From Pararhizobium sp. (GTDB lineage Bacteria; Pseudomonadota; Alphaproteobacteria; Rhizobiales; Rhizobiaceae), in contig JAURWE010000058.1 in the NCBI GenBank assembly GCA_030655075.1, positions 62,001 through 126,000 of the forward strand: a DNA stretch of 64,000 nt, read 5' to 3'. Positions 20,242 through 28,217 of the stretch are shown one piece after another. How positions within the stretch are numbered: the first letter of the stretch is position 1; each line of letters begins with the position of its first letter. The notes under the pieces were generated by a model that saw only the letters and a list, made by a program, of their open reading frames with translations, ran no database searches and was not told the origin of the DNA. A program made the translations under genes and the position numbers.

Positions 20242-20874
20242 GTGACCGCTATCTGCGCATCCGGCGACAACTATCGCTTCTTCCGGGCCTGGCTTTCAAA
20301 TCCGCTGAGAGTGGCCTCCGTTGCACCCTCAAGCCTGTCGCTATCGCGACTGATGACGCAGGAGATTCCACCGAATGCCCGGGTCGTCGAACTCGGGCCG
20401 GGGACTGGTGTTTTTACCCGGGCACTGTTGGATCGAGGCATCTCGCAGGCGAATTTGACGCTGGTCGAATACGGTCCGGAATTTATCGGCATGCTGCAAA
20501 AGCGTTTTCCGGAGGCTACGGTCCTGCAGATGGACGCTGCTAGGCTGGGCGGTTGTGATCTCTTTCAGGGCCGACAGGCCGGTGCCATTGTCAGTGGCCT
20601 GCCTCTATTGTCGATGTCCCCGCGTAAAGTCATGCAAATCCTGTCCAGTGGCTTCACCCATCTCCAGCCCGGAGGCAGCTTCTACCAATTCACCTATGGA
20701 CCGCGATGCCCCGTGCCCTCGCCAATCCTCGATCGCCTTGGATTGGAAGCTGTCCGGATAGGCTCGACCATTCGCAACCTTCCTCCCGCCTCTGTTTACC
20801 GCATCAGCCAGATCACCCCTCTAGCGGCAAACAAGACCAAGACCTCCAGAACTGATGTGAAAGGCTTGAAATGA
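20242..20874 (+). CDS. SAM-dependent methyltransferase, phospholipid N-methyltransferase (PmtA)-like
   Basis: 210 aa. It opens NYRFFRAWLSNPLRVASVAPSS, which matches the start of rhizobial PmtA-type phosphatidylethanolamine methyltransferases. The SAM-binding motif is VVELGPGTGVFTRALL, followed by LTLVEYGPEF and a post-motif GAIVSGLPLLSMSP. The likely substrate is a phospholipid or similar lipid, but a rRNA-dimethylase-like role cannot be excluded by eye. GTG start at 20242 after AAAAGGAAACAAAA. It overlaps the next gene by four bases (ATGA). Sampled lines are near 53% GC, lower than housekeeping neighbours. Confidence 0.8.
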   Translation: MTAICASGDNYRFFRAWLSNPLRVASVAPSSLSLSRLMTQEIPPNARVVELGPGTGVFTRALLDRGISQANLTLVEYGPEFIGMLQKRFPEATVLQMDAARLGGCDLFQGRQAGAIVSGLPLLSMSPRKVMQILSSGFTHLQPGGSFYQFTYGPRCPVPSPILDRLGLEAVRIGSTIRNLPPASVYRISQITPLAANKTKTSRTDVKGLK

Positions 20875-21887
20875 CCGAGACCGTACTTATTACCGGTGGA
20901 ACCGGTTATGTGGCTGGATGGTGCATCGCCGATCTTTTAAAACGCGGCTATCGCGTCAGAACCACCGTGCGCGACCTGGTTAAGGAAGCGGACCTCCGCG
21001 CCGCGATTGCGGCAGAAGCTGGCACGGCAACAGAATTGTCATTCCATATTGCCGACTTGTTGAGCGACGAGGGCTGGGATGCAGCCCTGGACGGTTGCGA
21101 TTACGTCCTGCACACGGCCTCGCCGCTGGGCGGTGGAGACAGCCGCGACCGGTATTCGCTTGTTGCTCCGGCACGAGACGGCACATTGCGGGTGTTGAGG
21201 GCAGCCGTGAAGGCTGGTGTAAAACGCGTCGTCATGACCTCTGCGGCCGCCACAGCCAGACCACCGCTGGACTCCGGCATCACCAGCAACGAAACCGTCT
21301 GGGCCGACGCGGAGGACAGCCAGTTCGATTCCTACCGTGTCTCAAAGATCCTGGCCGAAAAGGCGGCCTGGGACTTCATGGCTGAACAAGGCGGAACGAC
21401 AGAGTTTTCCACGATCCTGCCCGGCGCCGTCTTCGGCCCTGTCCTTTCAGGCAGCCAGCAGGGTTCCGTCACCATTCTCAACGATCTCCTGCATGGACGG
21501 CCGGCGGCCATGCCGCGGCTTGGTTTCTGGGTGGTCGATGTGCGCGATCTGGCGGATGTCCACATCCGCGCCATGACATCGGCCAATGCCAAGGGTGAGC
21601 GCTTCATTGCCGTTGGTGATTTCATGTGGATGGAAGAGATCGCCAAAGCCTTGCGCGCCGGCCTGGGTGCTCGTGGCAGAAAGGTACCGAAGCTCCGCAT
21701 GCCTGATTTCATGGTGCGGTTTCTGCTGCCATTCTTGCCGCAGTTGAAGAGCATTGCGCCGCTGATCGGGCGCAAATTTCCGATCGATGCGCAAAAGGCG
21801 CGCACGGTGCTGGGCTTTGCGCCACGTCCCGGTGCCGTCACGGTTGTCGAATGTGCGGAAAGCCTTTTGTCCCATCGGCGGGCTTAA
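20871..21887 (+). CDS. NAD(P)-dependent epimerase/reductase, dihydroflavonol-4-reductase-like extended SDR
   Basis: 338 aa Rossmann protein. ITGGTGYVAGWCIADLLKRG is the nucleotide-binding loop, LHTASPLGGGD the second motif, and YRVSKILAEKAAW the catalytic Tyr-x3-Lys. The closest architecture is plant-type dihydroflavonol reductase/cinnamoyl-CoA reductase-like proteins, which in bacteria reduce diverse aldehydes and ketones. The substrate is unknown. It is translationally coupled to the methyltransferase and probably under the divergent TetR regulator. A dispersed palindromic repeat begins at its stop codon. Confidence 0.85.
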   Translation: MTETVLITGGTGYVAGWCIADLLKRGYRVRTTVRDLVKEADLRAAIAAEAGTATELSFHIADLLSDEGWDAALDGCDYVLHTASPLGGGDSRDRYSLVAPARDGTLRVLRAAVKAGVKRVVMTSAAATARPPLDSGITSNETVWADAEDSQFDSYRVSKILAEKAAWDFMAEQGGTTEFSTILPGAVFGPVLSGSQQGSVTILNDLLHGRPAAMPRLGFWVVDVRDLADVHIRAMTSANAKGERFIAVGDFMWMEEIAKALRAGLGARGRKVPKLRMPDFMVRFLLPFLPQLKSIAPLIGRKFPIDAQKARTVLGFAPRPGAVTVVECAESLLSHRRA

Positions 21888-21950
21888 TGCATGTTTCCCA
21901 AAAGTGAGCACGGTTTTGGGACAAGGGTATGCATAAAAACAAAGATCTAG
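21887..21950 (+). repeat. Dispersed palindromic repeat, copy A
   Basis: ATGCATGTTTCCCAAAAG, about 15 bases, then GGTTTTGGGACAAGG and ATGCAT; an imperfect hairpin whose outer arms are ATGCAT and inner arms CCCAAAA/TTTTGGG. The same unit occurs at 34454 and 62726. It starts on the last base of the SDR stop codon. Confidence 0.8.
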
Positions 21951-21956
21951 GGGGCC

Positions 21957-22967
21957 TCACCAGGGAACGTCAAACACTTCCCCCGGGTGCATCGGCCTAA
22001 AGCGCTCCCGTGCCAAGCCTTTGGCATCCACAGCCGCTTCCAGCGCCCGCAGCGGCTCCTCGATACCCTCGTTTGTCAACTTGAACGTGCCCCAGTGATG
22101 GCCCGCAGCATGGGCGGCGCCACAGGCGATCAGGCCATCCACAGCCTCCTCTGGGTTTTGGTGCTGGCCCTTCATGAACCAGCGCGGCTCGTAGGCGCCG
22201 AAGGGCAGGATGGCGAGGCGGATGTCGCCGTGTTTTTCGCGCACCGCGCGGTAGTTGATGCCGTTGTGAAAGCCTGTGTCGCCGACATGGTAGATCTTTC
22301 CGGCCGGCGTGGTGATGACAAAGGCCGCCCACAGCGCCTTGCGCCGGTCGCCCATGCCGCGCGCCGACCAATGGTGGCAAGGCTCGGCATTGACGGACAC
22401 GCCATCGATGATGTTGAGGGCATCGCCCCAGTCCATGGCCGAGATCTGCGCATCCGGCACCGCCTCGTGAATGATCGCATCATTGCCGAGCGGCGTGATG
22501 ATGTGCGGCCGAAAGCGGGCCTCGAGCGCCTTCAACGTGGCGAGATCCATGTGGTCGTAATGATTGTGGGTGACGAGCACGAGATCGATCTTCGGCAGAT
22601 CGCCAAAGGCAATGCCCGGATCGTTCACGCGCTGCGGACCGGCAAACGAGACAGGGCTTGCCCGCTTCGACCAGACCGGATCGGTCAGAATGTTGAGGCC
22701 GGCCACCTGGATCAGCAACGTTGCATGCCCGACCATGGTCACCCGCAGCGCTGTGCCGGCGACGGCGGCGTCTGGTACGGCCTTCGCAAAGGGACTGTCG
22801 TAGCGTGCCGGCCAGGCGATCTTTCCGCCGCCGAACTGCCAGCGCATCAAATCGAGAAAGCCGCCGGGCTCGATACCGTCGGGATTGAAAAACCGAGTGC
22901 CGTCGAAATGACCGGAGACCGGCCCCTGATAGTAGGGATTGCGGACCCGCACACTCTCGTCCGTCAT
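21957..22967 (-). CDS. Metallo-beta-lactamase-fold hydrolase (NAPE-PLD/UlaG-like)
   Basis: 336 aa. The metal motif THNHYDHMD places His134, His136, Asp138 and His139; further ligands are in HVGDTGFHNG and GHHWGTFKL. The N-terminal FFNPDGIEPGGFLDLMRW and the overall layout match the NAPE-phospholipase D-like/UlaG branch of the fold, whose bacterial members hydrolyse phosphodiesters or lactones. The substrate here is not known. ATG at 22967 after GGAAGGGGCGG; an ATG at 22994 is possible. It is divergent from a MarR regulator that may control it. Confidence 0.85.
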   Translation of the reverse strand: MTDESVRVRNPYYQGPVSGHFDGTRFFNPDGIEPGGFLDLMRWQFGGGKIAWPARYDSPFAKAVPDAAVAGTALRVTMVGHATLLIQVAGLNILTDPVWSKRASPVSFAGPQRVNDPGIAFGDLPKIDLVLVTHNHYDHMDLATLKALEARFRPHIITPLGNDAIIHEAVPDAQISAMDWGDALNIIDGVSVNAEPCHHWSARGMGDRRKALWAAFVITTPAGKIYHVGDTGFHNGINYRAVREKHGDIRLAILPFGAYEPRWFMKGQHQNPEEAVDGLIACGAAHAAGHHWGTFKLTNEGIEEPLRALEAAVDAKGLARERFRPMHPGEVFDVPW

Positions 22968-23059
22968 ATTGACCGCCCCTTCCAATACCGCCATCCGGCA
23001 GCAATAGGATCAAACTGGCGGACAGTCGCCCGAAAAGAAAGAAGGGCGTTAAAAAATTC

Positions 23060-23093
23060 TTGATACCTGCAACTCAGTTGCTACTCTGGTTCC
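23060..23093 (+). promoter_or_regulatory. Promoter and palindromic operator of the MarR gene, predicted leaderless
   Basis: TTGATA (23060-23065) and TACTCT (23082-23087) are 16 bases apart. The perfect 13-base dyad GCAACTCAGTTGC (23069-23081) fills the spacer, a typical MarR autorepression site. Only GGTTCC separates the -10 box from the ATG at 23094, so transcription should start at or next to the start codon. Confidence 0.6.
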
Positions 23094-23552
23094 ATGCAGG
23101 TTCGATTCGACAAACAGGAACGCCTCTACCGCGCGGTCAAAATGGTCCGCTCGATCCATCTGAACGCACAGCGCACGATGGAAGCCGAGCTGGCTGGCTC
23201 CGGCATCTCGGTTGCGGAACACGCCGTCCTCGAGTTGCTGTGCGAGGAAATGATGACGGTGCCGAACGCCGCGCGCCGCCTGACGATAAAGCGTCAGTTC
23301 GTCCAGCGTGTCGTGGCAGGTCTTATCGAGAAAGGCCTCGTTCAGAAACAGGTCAATCCGGAGCACAGCAGCGCCTATTTCTGCAGACCGACCGAACGCG
23401 GGCAAAAACTCTACGACCTGGTCCACGAAAACGAACTGGCCTTGCTGCACCAGGCGCTCGGCAACATCAACCAGACAGAGGTGGTCGCAGCCCTTCGGGT
23501 CATGGCCCGTCTCGACGCCGCTTTTCAGGAATTGGCCCAGCGGCAGCCTTAA
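23094..23552 (+). CDS. MarR family transcriptional regulator
   Basis: 152 aa with winged-helix core: AEHAVLELLCEEMMTVPNAARRLTIKRQFVQRVVAGLIEKGLVQ spans about residues 42-85, followed by the wing NPEHSSAYFCRPTERGQKLYD. MarR proteins dimerise and bind palindromes, with release on ligand binding or oxidation. The dyad between its own -35 and -10 boxes suggests autorepression. The divergent metallo-hydrolase gene starts 126 bases away and is the likeliest other target. No ribosome site precedes the ATG. Confidence 0.87.
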   Translation: MQVRFDKQERLYRAVKMVRSIHLNAQRTMEAELAGSGISVAEHAVLELLCEEMMTVPNAARRLTIKRQFVQRVVAGLIEKGLVQKQVNPEHSSAYFCRPTERGQKLYDLVHENELALLHQALGNINQTEVVAALRVMARLDAAFQELAQRQP

Positions 23553-23564
23553 ATCAGACAATCC

Positions 23565-23593
23565 TTGACTTTCCGCCTGCTTTCCTGTTTATC
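23565..23593 (+). promoter_or_regulatory. Promoter upstream of the ffh leader
   Basis: TTGACT and TTTATC separated by 17 bases, predicting a start near 23600. This is about 190 bases before ffh, and an intrinsic terminator lies between them at 23675. Confidence 0.5.
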
Positions 23594-23635
23594 CCGCCAA
23601 ATCTGCTCACCAAGTTTCACGACTTGAGCCGCCGA

Positions 23636-23709
23636 CCGGGACCCGCAAAGGTATAAAGAGTTCCCGGAGGTCAACACCCGACAGCGCGTGGCGCCCTCGG
23701 GTGCTTTTT
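23636..23709 (+). terminator. Hairpin pair with intrinsic terminator in the ffh leader (attenuator or small-RNA end)
   Basis: A first hairpin pairs CCGGGA (23636) with TCCCGG (23662). A second pairs CACCCGA (23675) with TCGGGTG (23697), with an inner GCGC-GTG-GCGC helix, and is followed by CTTTTT. From the upstream promoter this would make an RNA of about 110 bases, ending 80 bases before the ffh ATG. Confidence 0.65.
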
Positions 23710-23787
23710 GGCTTTGCGTCTTGTTTCGGGGTGTCTGGATACCAACGTTTCGGGAACGGAGACAACCTCCCGGAAAAGGATGAATTG

Positions 23788-25359
23788 ATGTTTGAAAGCC
23801 TCCAGGACCGCCTTGGCTCCATTCTGAATGGACTGACAGGCCGTGGCTCGCTGTCGGAAGCCGACGTATCGGCGGCCCTGCGCGAGGTGCGCCGTGCCTT
23901 GCTGGAAGCCGACGTGGCGCTGGAAGTCGTTCGCCAGTTCACCGACAAGGTACGCGAAAAGGCCGTTGGCGCCGCCGTGCTGAAGTCGATCAAGCCCGGC
24001 CAGATGGTCGTCAAGATCGTCCATGACGAGCTGATCGACATGCTCGGCTCCGAAGGTGTCGGCATCGACCTCAATGCCGCCGCCCCCGTTGTCATCATGA
24101 TGGTCGGTCTTCAGGGCTCGGGCAAGACGACGACAACAGGCAAGATCGCGCTGCGGCTGACCTCGCGCGACAAGAAAAAAGTGCTGATGGCGTCGCTCGA
24201 CACGCGCCGTCCGGCCGCCCAGGAACAGCTGCGCCAGCTCGGCGTCCAGACCGGCGTCGATACGCTGCCGGTTATCGCCGGCCAGTCGCCGACCGATATC
24301 GCATCGCGCGCCGTCCAGGCTGCCAAGCTCGGCGGCCACGACATCGTCATCCTCGATACCGCCGGCCGCACCCATATCGACGAGCCGTTGATGATGGAGA
24401 TGGCCGAGATCAAGGCCCGCTCCAAGCCCCATGAAATTCTGCTGGTCGCCGATGCGCTGACCGGCCAGGACGCCGTCAATCTCGCCCGCAACTTCGATGA
24501 ACGCGTCGGCATTACCGGCCTTGTGCTCACCCGTATGGACGGCGACGGCCGCGGCGGTGCGGCCCTGTCGATGCGCGCCGTCACCGGCAAACCGATCAAG
24601 CTGATCGGCGTTGGCGAGAAGATGAGCGAGCTGGAGGAATTCCATCCACGCCGCGTCGCCGACCGCATCCTCGGCATGGGCGACATCATCTCGCTCGTCG
24701 AAAAAGCCGCCGAAAACATCGATGCCGAAAAGGCTGCCGCCATGGCAGCCAAGATGAAGACCGGCAAGTTCGATCTCAACGACCTCGCCGACCAGCTGCG
24801 CCAGATGCAGAGCCTCGGCGGCATGGGTGGGATCATGGGCATGATGCCGGGCATGGGCGGCATGAAGGACAAGATGGCCGCTGCCGGCCTCGACGACCGG
24901 CTGTTCGGCCGCCAGCTCGCCATCATCTCCTCGATGACCAAGGCCGAGCGCGCCAATCCGGACATGCTCAAGCATTCCCGCAAGAAGCGCATCGCCAGCG
25001 GCTCCGGCACCGACGCCTCCGACATCAACAAGCTTCTGAAAATGCACCGCCAGATGGCCGACATGATGAAAATGATGGGCGGCAAGGGCAAGGGCGGCAT
25101 GATGAAGCAGATGATGGGCGGCATGGCCGCCAAGATGGGCCTCGGCGGAATGGGTGGTATGGGCGGAATGCCCGACCTGTCGAAGATGGACCCCAAGCAG
25201 CTCGAAGCCCTGCAGAAACAGGCCGAAGCCGCCGGCCTCGGACGCCCGGGCGGCATGCCCGGCCTCGGTGGCGGCGGATTGCCGGGCCTGGGCGGCGCCA
25301 AGCTGCCGGGTCTCGGTGGCGGTTTCCCCGGGCTTCCGGGCCTGCCGAAGAAGAAGTGA
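23788..25359 (+). CDS. ffh: Signal recognition particle protein Ffh
   Basis: 523 aa, longer than E. coli Ffh (453). N-domain to about residue 90; GTPase domain with P-loop GLQGSGKTTTTGK at 107-119, DTAGRTHIDEPL, TRMDGDGRGG; then the methionine-rich M-domain. The extra length is a Met/Gly/Lys-rich tail (from about 430: repeated GGM, GGMGGM, then PGLGGG units). It binds signal sequences and SRP RNA and hands ribosomes to FtsY. The ATG at 23788 follows AAAAGGA. First gene of ffh-chorismate mutase-rpsP. Confidence 0.97.
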   Translation: MFESLQDRLGSILNGLTGRGSLSEADVSAALREVRRALLEADVALEVVRQFTDKVREKAVGAAVLKSIKPGQMVVKIVHDELIDMLGSEGVGIDLNAAAPVVIMMVGLQGSGKTTTTGKIALRLTSRDKKKVLMASLDTRRPAAQEQLRQLGVQTGVDTLPVIAGQSPTDIASRAVQAAKLGGHDIVILDTAGRTHIDEPLMMEMAEIKARSKPHEILLVADALTGQDAVNLARNFDERVGITGLVLTRMDGDGRGGAALSMRAVTGKPIKLIGVGEKMSELEEFHPRRVADRILGMGDIISLVEKAAENIDAEKAAAMAAKMKTGKFDLNDLADQLRQMQSLGGMGGIMGMMPGMGGMKDKMAAAGLDDRLFGRQLAIISSMTKAERANPDMLKHSRKKRIASGSGTDASDINKLLKMHRQMADMMKMMGGKGKGGMMKQMMGGMAAKMGLGGMGGMGGMPDLSKMDPKQLEALQKQAEAAGLGRPGGMPGLGGGGLPGLGGAKLPGLGGGFPGLPGLPKKK

Positions 25360-25371
25360 GGATCAGGGTTT

Positions 25372-25722
25372 ATGATTGATCCAGACGTCAAGACCCAGCT
25401 TACCAGCTACCGCCAGTCGATCGACAACATTGACGCGGCGCTCGTTCACATGCTGGCCGAACGCTTCCGCTGCACGCAGGCGGTGGGCGTTTTGAAGGCC
25501 AGACAGAATTTGCCGCCGGCCGACCCGGCGCGTGAAGAATACCAGATCGAACGCCTGCGCCGCCTGGCAAAGGACGCCAATCTGGATCCGGATTTCGCGG
25601 AGACGTTCCTGAACTTCATCATCCATGAAGTCATCCGTCATCATGAAGCAATTGCCGCCGAACATGGCGGAAAACACAACGAAGACCGCCTGACGGCGGC
25701 CAACATACTTAAAGGAGTATAG
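25372..25722 (+). CDS. Chorismate mutase, AroQ class
   Basis: 116 aa, all-helical, matching the standalone AroQ domain: YRQSIDNIDAALVHMLAERFRCTQAVGVLKA, with Arg and Lys residues of the active site, then the second helix with EEYQIERLRRLAKDANLDPDFAETFLNFIIHEVIRHHE in segments. It converts chorismate to prephenate for Phe and Tyr synthesis in the cytoplasm. The last codons contain AAAGGAG, the ribosome site of rpsP, three bases upstream of that start. Its place between ffh and rpsP is common in rhizobia. Confidence 0.9.
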   Translation: MIDPDVKTQLTSYRQSIDNIDAALVHMLAERFRCTQAVGVLKARQNLPPADPAREEYQIERLRRLAKDANLDPDFAETFLNFIIHEVIRHHEAIAAEHGGKHNEDRLTAANILKGV

Positions 25723-25725
25723 ACT

Positions 25726-26094
25726 ATGGGTATCAAGATTCGTCTCGCACGCGGCGGTTCCAAGAAGCGTCCTTATTACCAGGTCGTCGTTGCAGACGTC
25801 CGCAGCCCGCGCGACGGCCGTTTCCTGGAAAAGGTCGGCTCGTGGAACCCGATGCTGGCCAAGGACGACGCAAAGCGCGTTGAGCTGAACGTCGAGCGCA
25901 TCAATCACTGGGTCGCCAACGGCGCCCTGCCAACCGACCGCGTTTTGCGTTTCATGGCTGAAGCCGGCATCGCAACCCGCGACACCCGCTCGAACCCGAC
26001 CAAGGGCCAGCCGGGCAAGAAGGCTCAGGAGCGCGTTGCCGAAGCCAAGCAGAAGGCTGAAGACGCAGCCGCTGCAGCAGCGACCGCAGAATAA
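25726..26094 (+). CDS. rpsP: 30S ribosomal protein S16
   Basis: 122 aa. The N-terminus MGIKIRLARGGSKKRPYYQVVVAD and SPRDGRFLEKVGSWNPM are the S16 signature. It has the alphaproteobacterial C-terminal extension rich in Ala, Glu and Lys (from about residue 88), longer than the 82-residue E. coli protein. S16 is needed for 30S assembly. A terminator follows, separating it from rimM. Confidence 0.98.
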   Translation: MGIKIRLARGGSKKRPYYQVVVADVRSPRDGRFLEKVGSWNPMLAKDDAKRVELNVERINHWVANGALPTDRVLRFMAEAGIATRDTRSNPTKGQPGKKAQERVAEAKQKAEDAAAAAATAE

Positions 26095-26122
26095 GTTTAG
26101 AGCGCCTATAGGCATTCTACAA

Positions 26123-26160
26123 AAACGGGCGGACCTCTCGGTTCGCCCGTTTGCATTTTT
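26123..26160 (+). terminator. Terminator after rpsP
   Basis: AAACGGGCG and CGCCCGTTT pair around a 12-base loop, then TGCATTTTT. It lies between rpsP and rimM, so rimM-trmD either read through it or have their own promoter. Confidence 0.85.
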
Positions 26161-26219
26161 GCGTCCCGTCCGGCATGAAGACCGGACCACACACAGAGAC
26201 CAGGACGAACGGTGACGGC

Positions 26220-26783
26220 ATGGCCAAACTTGAAGATCCCGTACTGATAGCAACGATCGGCGGCGCGCAGGGGCTGCGCGGCGAAGTCCGGGCCAAGGCT
26301 TATACGTCCGATCCGCTGGCGCTGGGCGACTACGGCCACCTTCATTCCAAGGACGGGCGGGTTTTCGAGGTTCTCGACATCCGCGAGGCAAAGACGGTTG
26401 TCGTTGTTCGCTTTCGCGGCGTCAACGACCGCAATGCCGCCGAAGCCTTGAACGGCCTCGACCTCTTCATCGAGCGCGACAACCTGCCCGATGACGAGCT
26501 GGACGAGGATGAATTCTTCTACGCCGACCTTGAGGGCCTCGAAGCCTTCGACAAGGACGGCACCTCCTATGGCAAGGTCACCGGCGTCTTCGATTTCGGC
26601 GCCGGCGATCTCCTTGAGCTGAAAGGGCCGGGCAAGCGCCCCGTGCTCATCCCTTTTTCCGAGTGGTCCGTACTTGAAATCGATCTCGACGCCGGCCGCC
26701 TGATCGTCGATCCGCTCGCCGCAGGTCTGATCGACGACCCCGACGACAAGCCTGAAAGCCCGTTCACCCCGAACGGAAGTTGA
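26220..26783 (+). CDS. rimM: Ribosome maturation factor RimM
   Basis: 187 aa. The N-terminal domain begins DPVLIATIGGAQGLRGEVRAKAYTSDP and the C-terminal PRC-barrel has EFFYADLEGLEAF and GDLLELKGPGKRPVLIPFS. RimM assists 16S 3'-domain processing and 30S assembly near S19/S13. I take the ATG at 26220; the frame runs upstream into the rpsP terminator. A small hairpin (GTCCGG/CCGGAC at 26168-26187) sits in its leader. trmD follows seven bases after the stop. Confidence 0.95.
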   Translation: MAKLEDPVLIATIGGAQGLRGEVRAKAYTSDPLALGDYGHLHSKDGRVFEVLDIREAKTVVVVRFRGVNDRNAAEALNGLDLFIERDNLPDDELDEDEFFYADLEGLEAFDKDGTSYGKVTGVFDFGAGDLLELKGPGKRPVLIPFSEWSVLEIDLDAGRLIVDPLAAGLIDDPDDKPESPFTPNGS

Positions 26784-26790
26784 TCTGCCC

Positions 26791-27489
26791 GTGACCTTTC
26801 GCGCCACCATCCTGACACTCTATCCGGAGATGTTTCCCGGCCACCTCGGCACATCGCTGGCCGGGCGGGCCCTGGAGCGCGGCCAGTGGCAGGTCGATAC
26901 GGTGCAGATACGCGATTTCACCGAAGACAGGCACCGCACCGTCGACGACACACCGGCTGGCGGTGGCGCAGGCATGGTACTGAGAGCGGATGTTCTGGCA
27001 AAGGCCATCGATCATCAGACCGCCGAAGGTGACACGCGCCCGCGGCTCCTGATGAGCCCGCGCGGCAAGCCGCTGACACAGGCTCGTGTGCGCGAACTGG
27101 CAGCGGGCGACGGCGTCGTCATCATCTGTGGCCGCTTCGAGGGCGTCGATCAGCGTGTCATTGACGCGCGCAATCTTCAGGAAGTCTCGATCGGCGACTA
27201 TATTCTTTCAGGCGGCGAACCGGCGGCGCTGATCGTGCTCGATGCCATCGTTCGCATTCTGCCCGGCGTCATGGGGAACGAGCAGTCCGGTGTTCACGAG
27301 AGCTTTGAGGGCGGCCTGCTGGAGCATCCGCACTATACGCGACCATCGGTATTCGAGGGACGGGAAATTCCCGCTGTCTTGATGTCCGGCCATCATGGCG
27401 AAATCGCCAGATGGAGGGAAGAAGAGGCCCGCAAGCTGACGTTAGAGCGACGGCCCGATCTTCTCAGCGATCAGGCCGTCAAGAAATAA
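26791..27489 (+). CDS. trmD: tRNA (guanine-N1)-methyltransferase TrmD
   Basis: 232 aa SPOUT enzyme that makes m1G37 in tRNAs, preventing frameshifts. Start motif FRATILTLYPEMFPGHLGTSLAG; trefoil-knot residues LMSPRGKPLTQ, CGRFEGVDQRVID and IGDYILSGGEPAALIVLDAI; C-terminus VPAVLMSGHH-type ends IPAVLMSGHHGEI. GTG start. The usual rpsP-rimM-trmD-rplS order is kept, but a minus-strand permease gene is placed between trmD and rplS and overlaps the trmD 3' end by 19 bases. Confidence 0.97.
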   Translation: MTFRATILTLYPEMFPGHLGTSLAGRALERGQWQVDTVQIRDFTEDRHRTVDDTPAGGGAGMVLRADVLAKAIDHQTAEGDTRPRLLMSPRGKPLTQARVRELAAGDGVVIICGRFEGVDQRVIDARNLQEVSIGDYILSGGEPAALIVLDAIVRILPGVMGNEQSGVHESFEGGLLEHPHYTRPSVFEGREIPAVLMSGHHGEIARWREEEARKLTLERRPDLLSDQAVKK

Positions 27490-28217
27490 TAGGCCGTCAG
27501 CAGCAGACCCACCGCCACGACGATGGCCCTTATAACCGCCTGCGGCACCCGCCGCGCCGCCCAGACGCCGGCATAACCGCCGAGCGCCCCGCCTGGGATC
27601 ATGATGATCGCCTGCAGCCAGGCGATGACGCCACCGCTGGCAAACACGACGATGGCGACGGCAGCGATGATCATCGCGATGAAATTCTTCAGCGCATTCA
27701 GCCGGTGATAGTCGCCACCCTTGGACAGCCCCAGCACCGCCAGCATCATGATGCCCATGCCGGCTCCGAAAAACCCGCCGTAGATCGACGTGACGAACTG
27801 CCCAACGAAGCCGAAAGGCCCGATCGCATGCGCTTGACCCGTCGCCTTCGGCTTCAGGTAGGGGCCGGCCGCAAACACGGCGGTCGCCGCCAGAAGCAGC
27901 CACGGCACCAGGGCCCGGAAGGACGGGTTCGACATCGACAGAAGCAGCAGCGCGCCGCCGAGACTGCCGATGAGTGAGATCACGCCGAGAAGGATCGCCT
28001 CGCGCCTGTTTTCGAGAATTTCCTTTTTGTAAGCGAGCGCCGAGGTGATGTAGCCGGGAAACTGCGTTACCGAAGAGGTTGCGTTGGCCGAGATCGGCGG
28101 CACGCCCACCAGCGTCATAGCGCCAAAGGTCAGAAACGTGCCGCCACCGGCAATCGCATTGACCACGCCAGAGAAAAACCCTGCTGCAAACAGCATGACG
28201 ATGGTAAAGATGGACAT
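27471..28217 (-). CDS. TauE/SafE family sulfite/anion exporter permease
   Basis: 248 aa, about eight membrane helices in two related halves. The first half has FSGVVNAIAGGGTFLTFGAMTLVGVPP and ATSSVTQFPGYITSA, the second GPFGFVGQFVTSIYGGFFGAGMGIMML, both characteristic of TauE/SafE (formerly DUF81). Members export sulfite, sulfoacetate or related anions; no neighbour identifies the substrate. ATG at 28217 after CCGGAG. It is convergent with trmD and divergent from rplS. Confidence 0.88.
   Translation of the reverse strand: MSIFTIVMLFAAGFFSGVVNAIAGGGTFLTFGAMTLVGVPPISANATSSVTQFPGYITSALAYKKEILENRREAILLGVISLIGSLGGALLLLSMSNPSFRALVPWLLLAATAVFAAGPYLKPKATGQAHAIGPFGFVGQFVTSIYGGFFGAGMGIMMLAVLGLSKGGDYHRLNALKNFIAMIIAAVAIVVFASGGVIAWLQAIIMIPGGALGGYAGVWAARRVPQAVIRAIVVAVGLLLTAYYFLTA

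Noticed and set aside
23600..23710. Leader of ffh considered as the SRP (4.5S) RNA gene
   Set aside because: The conserved GGAAGGAAGCAGCC-type core of SRP RNA is absent.
24800..25350. Repetitive GGC/ATG-rich stretch considered as a tandem repeat or CRISPR-like array
   Set aside because: It is in frame and encodes the Met/Gly tail of Ffh; units are irregular and no spacers exist.
23671..25391. Two long minus-strand ORFs opposite ffh
   Set aside because: Shadows caused by third-position GC and the Gly/Met repeats; Pro/Arg/Ser- or Gly/Ala/Asp-rich with no domain.
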